In this document: positions 24,924-34,361 of the stretch, piece by piece | How positions within the stretch are numbered: the first letter of the stretch is position 1 | Layout: each line of letters opens with the position of its first letter | NCBI GenBank assembly: GCA_023078555.1 | Contig: CM041196.1 | Coordinates: 744,001-808,000 of the forward strand | Direction: 5' to 3' | Source: Ulva prolifera | Lineage: Eukaryota; Chlorophyta; Ulvophyceae; Ulvales; Ulvaceae | Length of the DNA stretch: 64,000 nt | Translations under genes and position numbers: made by a program | The notes under the pieces: model-generated | The model's database searches: none | Told to the model about the DNA's origin: nothing | The model's input: the letters and a program-made list of their open reading frames with translations, nothing else

Positions 24924-26436
24924 GTGCGTTACCGATGAATATCCCTGCTTTACCCATGTGGCGTTTTGAACACTTTCGAACGGTCTACCTGCCGCGTGCG
25001 AGCGAGCCACAGCCAAGGCTGCTGTCTACGTGCATGATCTCGGCGTATGTTGTGGTTGGCGCGTACCGTTTGATGGCGGTGTACGTCTCCGTATGAACGG
25101 CCGATGATCCGGGGGGGGTGCTTGCAGAGTCCGAAGTCATCCGGCGGTGAATGAGAGACACCGTATGTCACGGGATTGGCTCGTGTGCATTTGCGGCGCG
25201 TGCATCTTGAGAGTGGACGTGCGGCATGAGCGTCCTTCGGAGCAGTAGGTTGGCGGTGCTCACATTGGGTCCAGTGGCACAGTGAAGGACAGCATGAAAG
25301 AGGCAGTGTTGCAGCAGGTTGCAGCACTTTGAATCCTGACTCCCCGTTCCAGGCTCTCGAGACAATGCCTGTGTTCAAGTGAAGCCACTTCATGGCGGTG
25401 AAGACGAGGCAGTGAGTGCATGTTCCTTCTGCAACAAAAAACTCACTGGGCGCCACAACAGCTTGCAACAACTTTCAGTTCCTTCAAATATGTGGTGTCG
25501 AAGACGAGTGTGTTCCCAGCCCCTAGATCACCACAGTGGGTGCAATCTGAGGAGGTGCGGTCGGTGTGCCCAGTGGTTGTCTTCGTTGGTCTCAAGCATG
25601 GGACACTCGTATATTCCTTCAACAACTTGTGTTAAAGTTGTTCATTGTCCTGTGTTAAAGTTGTTCATTGTGTTAAATTTGTTCATTGTTGTGGATCCAA
25701 ATTCGAGAAACATTCAATCTGTGACGCAATGCGGTACATGTGCTTATGAACCGCATGCTTCTATGCGGCGGAATCCGAGTGTGAATGCTCTGAGCAGCCT
25801 GGACGGCTGTCACATACATTTGTTTGTGGGGCTACATGTTGCGGGGGCGGTGGTCGCCTCGGCCGCACTGGAGGCGGGTTGCTTACCGCTATCAGCAATC
25901 TGCACACGTGGGCAGGGTTCCGACCTCGCCACACATTTTCGCACTATAGGTCTTTCGACGTATCAACAGCAGGGGTTCAGCACCTGCCTCAGTGAACTGT
26001 TTTCAGCTGTTATGTACAACGTATGTTGGCCTGATTCCCTTTCAGTGCATCTCCCATCTGTGCAGTTCCTGAGATTTATTGCCATGGCCAACATACCGAC
26101 TTGAAAGAAAACGTAACAATCTATGAGGGACTGTTGCATAGCTGGCTTGTCCGACCCACAATTTTCAAAGACAACAGTTGTATCGCCATGCTCCCTTTTG
26201 ACAGACACGAGAGGGCAGTGATCACGTCATGACATATAGCACTAGGAAAAGGGACATTGTGTCCCAACCTACATAAAGGCTAGCTGCAGTTCTCACCCAT
26301 TACACGACTAGTTAGCTATAGCCCCAGACTGGCAAGATACGCCCGCTGCGCATTGCTCAGCAATTGGGGGCCCTCTTTCACGTCGACTTTTCACGCACGG
26401 TCTCCAGAGTTGTTATGCCCGTCAGCGGGATTTTTT
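24924..26436. other. Interval between gene B and the convergent proline-rich gene
   Basis: No gene recognised. An open frame at 25379-26104 (plus) lacks domains, splice logic and a credible start. It contains a small tandem repeat of about 21 bases (unit TGTGTTAAAGTTGTTCATTG, three copies, third diverged) at 25628-25690. The missing last exon of gene B and the 3' UTRs of both convergent genes are expected here. Confidence 0.45.
25628..25690. repeat. Three tandem copies of a unit of about 21 bp
   Basis: Successive GTTAAAGTTGTTCATTG units, the last changed to GTTAAATTTGTTCATTG. Confidence 0.75.
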
Positions 26437-28059
26437 TTATTCTGGTTTCAATTTGCACATTCGGTCTTCACATGTTGAGGCTTTGCTGCATGTATTGTTT
26501 CCACAGCATGGCCTTGTCGGGAGACCGCAGGCATTGCCAATTTCAGGGAGACAGATCATGGACGTGTTATCGTGCGTCAATCCCTCTAAGCACGGGTCCT
26601 TTGGCGGTTCGCATGGGAGTGCCCCAATGTTGCCGCAGTGCTTCTTGTCGCCAGGTTTGGGTTTCACCGTCTTCAGACTCGAACTCTCTGGGTCTTTGCC
26701 TTTTTTACACCTACCGTCCACGCATTTGAGCACACGTTTGCAAGTACCTTTTTGTGATGCTTCTGATTTGCAGCAGAATTCTCCCAGCCTGCCACATGCG
26801 GTGTCACCTGCTGGCAAGCACCGTTCGGTGCCCAACTTCTTTACATCTGATACAAGACCGTTCACACACCTTCCCCCCTCACATGGAAGCTCACCCAAAC
26901 ATCCGCAATGCTCCGGTGGACAGGAGTGAGTGGCATCGGGATGGGGGTGCGGGGGGGGAGGCGGGGGGGGAGGGGGGGGTGGGGACGGGGGAGGAGGAGG
27001 AGGTGTAGACGCTGGGGGAGGTGGAGGTGCTGAAGGGGTTGGCAAGAGAGGTGTCTGGGGAGGTGGTGGGGGAGGTGATGCAGGGTCCAGTTGGGGCGGG
27101 GGGGGAGGCGGGGGGGGAGGGGCGGGTGGGAACGGGGGAGGAGGAGGAGGCGTAGATGCTGGGGGAGGGGGAGGTGGGGTGAGAGGTGATGCAAGGACCA
27201 GCTGAGGAGGGGGAGGGGGAGGTGACACAGGGTTCAGCGGGGGAGGGGGAGGGGGAGGTGCTGAAGGGGTTGGCAAGAGAGGTGTCTGGGGAGGTGGTGG
27301 GGGAGGTGATGCAGGGTCCAGTTGGGGCGGGGGGGGAGGCGGGGGGGGAGGGGCGGGTGGGAACGGGGGAGGAGGAGGAGGCGTAGATGCTGGGGGAGGG
27401 GGAGGTGGGGTGAGAGGTGATGCAAGGACCAGCTGAGGAGGGGGAGGGGGAGGTGACACAGGGTTCAGCGGGGGAGGGGGAGGGGGAGGTGCTGAAGGGG
27501 TTGGCAAGAGAGGTGTCTGGGGAGGTGGTGGGGGAGGTGATGCAGGGTCCAGTTGGGGCGGGGGGGGAGGCGGGGGGGGAGGCGGGGATGGGGACGGGGG
27601 AGGAGAAGGAGGCGTAGATGCTGGGGGAAGGGGAGGTGGGGTGAGAGGTGATGCAAGGTCCAGCTGCGGAGGGGGAGGGGGAGGTGATGCAGGACTCACG
27701 GGGGGAGGGGCTGCGGGAGGTGGCACAGGGATCGCCAGCACGCTTTGCGGCGGCGGAGTCGGAACGGAAGGCGGTGGTTGCGCAATGGAAGAGATGTTCA
27801 ATGAGCCGTTGTCTGCATCTGATGAGTTCGATTCGGGAGCAGAGATCGTGATCTGAAACTGGGCATCTGTGAGCCGGCGGTGGGTGTGCCTGGTGTCTGC
27901 GCTGTTTGAGTCATCAGAGAAAACAGTCCCACTTATGAGTCCGTTCAGACCACGCCTGCCCCATGTATGGGCTGGTACCTCTCCAGCCGCGCCGTAGCTA
28001 CAGACGGCTGTCACGTGCATCAACAGAAAGGCCAAAGTGACCGCCGTCATCGTTGCCAT
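26437..28059 (-). CDS. Secreted proline-rich (HRGP-type) protein with two C-terminal cysteine-rich modules
   Basis: A single-exon reading frame of 540 codons plus stop, using the ATG at 28059. This start puts a signal peptide (MTAVTLAFLLMHVTAVCSYG) at the N-terminus; the frame extends upstream to another ATG at 28167. After about 100 Ser/Asn/Thr-rich residues comes some 280 residues of PPPPPP, SPPPP and TPPP, typical of hydroxyproline-rich cell-wall glycoproteins of green algae. The block contains a 77-residue unit repeated in tandem. The last 163 residues hold two related cysteine-rich modules, each with an LPCE motif, a CLP...ACG motif and a paired CC. The likely role is in the cell wall or extracellular matrix. 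The cysteine modules match no family I can name, and a pherophorin assignment is not supported by a recognisable pherophorin domain. Confidence 0.8.
   Translation of the reverse strand: MATMTAVTLAFLLMHVTAVCSYGAAGEVPAHTWGRRGLNGLISGTVFSDDSNSADTRHTHRRLTDAQFQITISAPESNSSDADNGSLNISSIAQPPPSVPTPPPQSVLAIPVPPPAAPPPVSPASPPPPPPQLDLASPLTPPPLPPASTPPSPPPSPSPPPPPPPPPPQLDPASPPPPPPQTPLLPTPSAPPPPPPPLNPVSPPPPPPQLVLASPLTPPPPPPASTPPPPPPFPPAPPPPPPPPPQLDPASPPPPPPQTPLLPTPSAPPPPPPPLNPVSPPPPPPQLVLASPLTPPPPPPASTPPPPPPFPPAPPPPPPPPPQLDPASPPPPPPQTPLLPTPSAPPPPPASTPPPPPPSPPPPPPPPPPPHPHPDATHSCPPEHCGCLGELPCEGGRCVNGLVSDVKKLGTERCLPAGDTACGRLGEFCCKSEASQKGTCKRVLKCVDGRCKKGKDPESSSLKTVKPKPGDKKHCGNIGALPCEPPKDPCLEGLTHDNTSMICLPEIGNACGLPTRPCCGNNTCSKASTCEDRMCKLKPE
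26440..26928 (-). other. Two tandem cysteine-rich modules at the C-terminus of the proline-rich protein
   Basis: Module 1 (about 26700-26928) contains HCGCLGELPCEGGRC, CLPAGDTACG and EFCC. Module 2 (26440-26646) contains HCGNIGALPCEPPKDPC, CLPEIGNACG and RPCCGNNTCS. Spacing and order of cysteines correspond, which indicates an internal duplication. Confidence 0.8.
27009..27660 (-). repeat. 231-bp tandem repeat inside the proline-rich coding region
   Basis: Blocks beginning at about 27186 and 27417 on the plus strand repeat almost exactly with a 231-base period (77 codons), and a third, partial block lies to the left. Both full copies encode QTPLLPTPSAPPPPP, LNPVSPPPPPPQLVLASP and STPPPPPPFPP. 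The frame is kept, as expected for repeat expansion under coding constraint. Confidence 0.85.
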
Positions 28060-29256
28060 CGTTGCCTGTATGGTTCTGGTTCGCTCAATTTCTGGATCAG
28101 TCCTACAGGCGCGAAAGAGTGTCCAGATGCTCACAGCATGCCGTCGTCCCACCGTCAAGCACACCATGCACGGAAGTGTCACTAACAGTCATTGCAACAA
28201 GATAAGACTGGACCCAGTTGCAAGTGGCTACTGGTGCTTGTCATAGTGCACGCCGACAGCTCATCATGCTCGGATGCAGGCTCACACTGACACTGCCACG
28301 TACTCCTCTGGTATCTGGAAGAAGACTGCTCTGGTGCAAACAGGAAAGGCACAGCTGGCAGCTACTTTCACAGCTCCATAGGCAATTAGACCTTGACAGC
28401 CAGGCTATATTAATCTAGTCAGTTGTCACATACGCATAGGCCATTCATGGATGTGAATGATACCAAAGAGCAGCAGTCGAACAATGATGTCCAAGCTAAA
28501 GCAGTGCAAGCTGCCATCGCACAGCGGTTTGTACAGCATATGCATAGGACCTTCGAGGCCGGCGGGCTGGGAGCAGGCACGTGTTTGGCAAGCTATGCTA
28601 TGCATCCTGTGTACCAAAGGCGGTCATGTTGCTGTGTTGTTCCTCGGTATCTGACGGGCAGCCCAAAGGCAATGGCCAACGCTTGTCCAGTCCGTGCGAG
28701 CCCAGATGTGCCGGCTCGGATGCACATGTACTACATGCATGCATTTTCACATGTACTAGTATGCATGCATGTTCGAGGGTATACAGCCAAACTCAGCACG
28801 TTTCTCTCCCGTTCACTCTTTTGAAATTGAGCAGCATCCATATTACATACTAAGGATTACAAGGCCGCCGTGCTTGCATACGTATTCTGCTGGCACTTGC
28901 GCTGGTGTCATATGATATCATTGGTGCCGCCATATGATAGCTGCTGTATTGTGGCCAGTTGTGGGTGGCTGTTCGGAAGAGGCCTCTGGATCTTGGTTTC
29001 TGACTGGCTGTTGCCTTTCACTCTTCTGCAAGGGCCAACCTGGTCAACCGAATCTGATACACCAAGCACGCATGTGGACGATGCTGCGGATCACGGTTAA
29101 CGGATCACGTGTGCATGCATGCTCACGACACGTACGTGCGACACGTGCTGCGCGTCATCGGCTTGCGTTGTGATGATGGCTTGTCTCCCAACAGTAGCTC
29201 ACATAAGTGCAGGTGATGCGAGTTTAGCCAATGTTGCTCTGTCTGCAGAGTCATTT

Positions 29257-29904
29257 TTAGGCATACCTCCCTGAGGTCATGCCAACCCACGTGGGTGGGC
29301 GTGTCACGCGCATCTGACGACCGCGTGTAGGTGGATGTGACGTCTGCCACGAGCAGTCTCCACCAGAATGTGCAACTGCCCAGCATTGCAACGTGAAAAC
29401 GAACGACGGCTGTCTGCTGTTCCAATACAAGAAGCTTGAAGGGGATCTCCAAAGAGGCAGCGCTGCGATGCGTGCATGCCTGCGATGTTGGCCAGCGCGG
29501 GCTGCAAAACAAAGTGCATTTCGCCAGAAGCTTGTCTCTGCAAGCTGCCCTGACTGGCTTACAGCTGAGCAGAAATGTAACCTCTGATTCAATGGTTTCG
29601 CGATGTGTGGGCGTGCTTGCTTGCCAGCACTGTCTTGTCTTCGGATGTTGGCAGAAAACCACTGCTGAGACCTGCCCAGCTGTTGCGTAATAATCAGGGC
29701 TAAAGGCAAAGAAGACAATAAACATTCGGAATGACATTGTTGAATGTCATAGCACTGCGGCGATGTTGTATTAGAGCGACGATCAGAATTATCACGCGCG
29801 GCCACTCGGAGCAAATCAATTGCCGTTGCGGTGCAATTTGCGGCGGTTCCACTACAGTACAAGGATGTGGTCAGCAGTAAAACAACAGTGAATTTGTGGT
29901 TCAT
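29257..29904 (-). CDS. Hypothetical protein, possible secreted first exon
   Basis: A 215-codon frame from a true ATG at 29904. It opens with a convincing signal-peptide-like stretch (MNHKFTVVLLLTTSLYCSG) followed by small residues. Beyond about residue 60 the sequence looks random, with no domain and mixed composition. The real product, if any, may be a short exon spliced elsewhere. It could also be a chance ORF. Confidence 0.25.
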   Translation of the reverse strand: MNHKFTVVLLLTTSLYCSGTAANCTATAIDLLRVAARDNSDRRSNTTSPQCYDIQQCHSECLLSSLPLALIITQQLGRSQQWFSANIRRQDSAGKQARPHIAKPLNQRLHFCSAVSQSGQLAETSFWRNALCFAARAGQHRRHARIAALPLWRSPSSFLYWNSRQPSFVFTLQCWAVAHSGGDCSWQTSHPPTRGRQMRVTRPPTWVGMTSGRYA

Positions 29905-30873
29905 TTTAGTGTGTCGAGCGCTGCTGCAGAGCCGCGGGCGAGGTCAACATAAGTGTGTTAGCATCTGCAGAGCTTTTGCAACGCAAGCGCAGTTATAGAC
30001 TGACAACCCAGCCAACATCAAAATACTGGCATTGTTGTTTCTTCGTTGCAACGGAGCTGTGTTGCAGCAAACACGCGGCCTGGCGGAGGGGCACGGGCCA
30101 CTGCATCAACACGGCAACACGGCAATCTCCCCGACACGGCAGCAACTGCATAAGCTCAACGAACAGCATGTAAGGGAGTGGAGCGGCTTCACTGTAGCAA
30201 GAACATTGTTCTAGATTGCAGCCAAATGGCAGGCCCCGCTGCAGGCTCGTGGCAACGTTGTCCTGCCAGGTCGCACAGCGCCTATCAATGTCCAGACAGC
30301 ACAGTAAGAGACAACGTCAATGTGTACACGATCAATGCGTTTTATTAATTGGACCGCCGCGAGCGTCAGCGCAGCTGCAGTCCCACGGCAGTGCAACTGC
30401 ATGGCATGGGACCCCGGTGCGACCGTTACAAAAGACTCTTTTGAAAAGAGTGATGGGACCCCGGTGGTCATGCTTGTTTCGTAAAGCACGAGGCATGACG
30501 GTGTAGGTCACGTGGGTCAGGCTGATGGAGGTAACTCCAGAGAGGAGCGTCTGCAGCGTATATGGGTATCTAATTACAAAAGAGTGAACGGGAGCGTCTG
30601 CAGCGTATATGGCGCATAACGAGTCTTTTCACTCGGAACAAAAGCACGTGTAAAGGGCAAAACGGGTGTAAACATATATGATCAGCGTCAAGAGCACGTG
30701 TACCCCCCGGGGGGGAACGTGCATTCGCCAAGACCAGTCTGTATATATATATATATATCCAATTTGGTAAGAGCCATCGACACTGTCCTGGCCTGTACAC
30801 ACAGGGTCACCGGCTCCGACGACATGGTGTGAGCAGGTAGCAAGTCTGAACAAACACCAAAACGGAATCTACA

Positions 30874-31110
30874 TTACAAAAGAGTGTACGGGAGAAGACA
30901 GACACCAAACCCGAATCTCATCCGAATAAACAGCAACATACACACGACCACACTGGTACTACAGCTACAGCCACACCCACACCTGGTTTACAAAAGAGTG
31001 ATAGGGAGAAAACAAACACTGAAACCGAATCTCATCCGCATCAAAATCAAAACACACTCACACGAACACAGCCACACCCACACCTCAGTCCGGCAGGACC
31101 GCGTCCTCCA
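30874..31110 (+). repeat. Two head-to-tail copies of the dispersed TTACAAAAGAGTG repeat
   Basis: The first copy (30874-30988) and second (30989-31110) both start TTACAAAAGAGTG and have GAATCTCATCCG and ACATACAC/ACACTCACAC. The second ends CGGCAGGACCGCGTCCTCCAG. A shorter 5' piece lies at about 30573. Confidence 0.75.
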
Positions 31111-31958
31111 GTAAAATATTAATTGATTGACTGCCGATCAGATGGAGGCTGCGATCGCACCAGTTGAGAATGGACGGGGCAATCCACAGGTAGATAAATG
31201 GCTGTTGCTGGAAGCGCTAGCTATAGGCCGCACTTTAGAATCAAAGACGAATCTCTGCAGTCGACACGTAGCACGTAGACACATCTGCTCGAGCTACATC
31301 TAGCCACGTAGGCATGTAAAGCCGTTGTGCCTTTTGTCGTCCATCGTACGTGTACATATATGCAAGTGATACATCAGCCGTGGACATGCCATGCATGTGC
31401 ATCGCCTCCTTTCTGTTGAATCTGGCTCCAATGTCAACATGCCTCGAGCTGACCATGAGAGGCAGCTGTACACAAGCGCACGCTCACCTGTGCACCATGC
31501 ATTGCAGGTCCACGTGGTACCGGTGCACCTGGACACTCCTCGGAAATCCCCGTGGCACCTCAAGGCTTGCTGAGAACATACGATGGGGTAAGATACAGAA
31601 GGGCGAACACGAGACGTCAAGCAGTCAAAGAAGAAGGGGCGCGGACAAACACAGCACAAGCTTCTTCCTGTCAACCCCAGAACGAGATCTCTTGCTTAGA
31701 CGCGTTGCCTTGCAATTTTTTACAAGAGATTGAACTGCAGAAGACAAGCACCAAAAGACGCGCTGCTCTGCACGCCAAAGCCAGCACCGTCAGAGCCAAC
31801 GGTTCGGATGATCGCACGCGGGCGGTACCCACGACGCTGCGACTGCCGCCTTGCGAACACCGCGTAGGAGCACAGGCGTGGCCCGGTCCGACCTGACTAC
31901 AGGTAGGTACAGCGGGTGCGTATGCGTCACAAGGACAAAGTCGGAATGGTTGTTGCTC

Positions 31959-32328
31959 GCGGTGCTACCTGCCTCGCTCGGGCCTGGAGGACGCGATCCT
32001 GCCGGACTGAGTTGTGAGTGCGGTTGTAGTGTTCGTGTGTGTGTGAGTGTATGTTGCTGTTGATTCGGATGAGATTCGGTTTCAGTGTTTGTTTTCTCCC
32101 GTTCACTCTTTTGTAACATTTCTGTTGGGATGTACAATCCTATGCTGTGATGTCAACTTGAAGAACAACTTCGTAGCCCGTTTGTTTTCTCCCGTTCACT
32201 CTTTTGTAACTTTACAAAAGAGCGAACGGGAGAAAACAAACACTGAAACCGAATCTCACCCGAATCAACTGCAACATACACTCACACACACACACGAACT
32301 CCCGTTCACTCTTTTGTAACTCACTTCG
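31959..32328. repeat. Cluster of inverted copies of the dispersed repeat
   Basis: A long copy runs 31959-32117 in the opposite orientation to 30874: it starts GCGGTGCTACCTGCCTCGCT and ends CACTCTTTTGTAAC. A second tail follows at 32181-32211, then an inverted copy at 32213-32300, then another tail at 32304-32328. The 32181-32243 part is a near-perfect palindrome centred on TTTTGTAACTTTACAAAA. Confidence 0.75.
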
Positions 32329-32454
32329 TAGCCCGACAAGGGTGCGGCAACATGCGGCAGCATCGCTGACATGGAATCATGTGATGCCACGCCCACCGCG
32401 CCTGCCAGTCGCGTGTAACAACGTCGTTGAGATAGCTGGCTGTCTTGTCGGCTG

Positions 32455-33170
32455 ATGTCCCCTGTCCGCCATGGCGGGCACGGACTGACGATGCTGGTGG
32501 ACAGTGACGCTGATGCGGCTTTCGGGTCGGGGGCTGGCATGGCCGAGCGCAACCTCGACAACTGCCTGTACCTGCTCCGGCCCCTCCTTGGCCACAGCCG
32601 GGGCAGTCTGTCGCAGCGCTGCAGCCATGGCAGGGCTTGTTTGAAGAGCTGCATGAGCTGCTGGGGTGGGAGGCCAACGCCCGCGACCTACCGGACGAGT
32701 TTGTCTCGGGCAAGCTGCTGGAGGCCCAACAACGTTGAACGTGAGATGGGGCGGGCGGCCGCGGACCATGCCGCCGCACTCCAACTCCAGTGCATCGTCG
32801 ATACCTTGGCACGCCGGCCGACAGGCAAGAAGCAACGTGGCTCATGTGCGCGTCGGGGGGGGGGGGGGGGGGGGGGGGGGGCTTCCTTTCCGCTCTGCCG
32901 GGCGGCGTTCTCACCCTGGGCGACGACATGTTTATCCTTGCGGTGTGGCACCGGCTGGGATTCCGTGTCCCGACGGACAGAGGAGGTCATGGACCTACCC
33001 ATGCGGCTGCTTGAGTAAAAGGGGGCGGCGCTCTGAGGAAATGGCGGCGGAGCAGTGCCACGATCATGGTTCGGGGATCTTGGTGGACATGGGCAAGGAC
33101 ACGTTGAATGTCCTTTTGCTCGGAATGCAGCATGCTCGCATGTCTGCAGATCAGCTGAGCACAATGTGTT
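32455..33170 (+). pseudogene. Remnant of a second non-LTR retrotransposon (RT-thumb to zinc-knuckle region)
   Basis: The translation holds RHGGHGLTMLVDSDADAAF, which matches the post-RT RHGGMGL segment of the intact element at 38-43 kb. Later, in another frame, come FLSALPGGVLTLGDDMFI and LAVWHRLGFRV, matching its WLMALPGPVTGLSDMEF region. A weaker match to HNLLVEAW follows at about 33140. Frameshifts, stops and a 27-G run interrupt it. The assignment rests on spacing and a few motifs, so it is moderate at best. Confidence 0.5.
32855..32881. repeat. Homopolymer run of 27 G
   Basis: An uninterrupted G27 inside the retrotransposon remnant, exactly where the conserved AWL-x-ALP motif would lie. 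Confidence 0.85.
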
Positions 33171-34361
33171 GACAGCTGCTTGCGCATCGAGAGATTCCTT
33201 CACAAGGAGGTCGTCATGTTGCAGGGGGGATAGCCCACAGGTGCACGGCCCCCCGCTGTCCAAGCATGGCTGTGCGCTGACTTCCCAGCAGCGGACGCGG
33301 CGGCTCCTTCAGACTTAAATGTCCCAGTGCTGCGCTTCACGCTGGCGGCGGTGGTGGCTGTAGCCGCAGACCACCGGGAGTCCTCAGCTGGCCCTTCCAA
33401 CTGGACATTCGAGAGGATCTGCCATACATGCCAGTCCTCGGATGCGGCAACCGACAAGATGGTGGTGGTCCGAATCGTTAGCCAGATGCCGTCCGGCATG
33501 CTGCCTCAAAGAGACATTCTTGATGGACAGGCTCCTCATCGGCAAGGCGAAGTTGGCTGGCTCACGCGGCCAATCACGTGGTGAGACGCATGTAAGCACA
33601 CGAAAATGACATTGCTTGGTTCTTTGGGTGCAGGTTTTCTGTACGTTGGTGTGGGTTCACAGGGCTAATCTTTATTAGTTCGGCACGGAATTTTTGCGAA
33701 TAGTGATGTCGAGAGGTTGCACGTTTCAAACGGGACGCTGGCTGTTTACAAAAGAGTGAACGGGAGAAATGGGACTTTTGCTGTGGATTGGGTAATTTGT
33801 GTTGGTGTTGCAAGTACATGATGCGCGGTGATTTTGTGGTGCTACCTGGCTACTGGCCTACATGTTCGTAACACACAGACACACATGCTAACACAAACTC
33901 GCGCAGAACCCTGTTACAGGTCTATGCTGCGCCGCAGGGGCATGCAAGACTGCGCTGATGGACAACCCCCGGATTGGTACTCTGACGGTCATGATGCCCG
34001 ACGTGAGTCAGATCAGAACACCTCATTGAGTCACCTTGCTACCGGTTTTAGTGCTTTACATCAACACAGACGCATAGCGGAGCGTTGATCATCAAGAAAA
34101 GAAGCCTCAGCGGCAGCAAAACGGCGACCACCTACGCTGATTTTCTGCACCATGCATGCATCATCTTTGCCTGCACACGCATGCAGGCCATCACCTGTAC
34201 ACAGCGTCCTACTACAGCCTAGTCATGCACGCAGGCGCACAAGGAACACAACGTGGAAGTTGCAATTGCGACTGAATGCTCCCTCCATGCCTGTTGTACA
34301 CTCGGCTACAAGCTGCCACACAGCTGGTGTCCCCCTCAGAGCCTCTGAGGCAGAGTGCCAG

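Larger units (their letters stand above)
28060..34361. other. Gene-poor interval rich in small repeats
   Basis: Holds a doubtful secreted ORF (29257-29904), several copies of a dispersed repeat ending TTTTGTAAC, a short TA run at about 30741-30757, a 25-bp tandem pair around 28723 (CACATGTACTA units), and a decayed retrotransposon fragment at 32455-33170. No other gene can be supported. Confidence 0.5.

Noticed and set aside
25379-26104. 241-codon plus-strand frame after gene B, considered as its last exon
   Set aside because: No SRCR or membrane segment and no phase-1 acceptor that leads into it convincingly. It also contains a tandem repeat.
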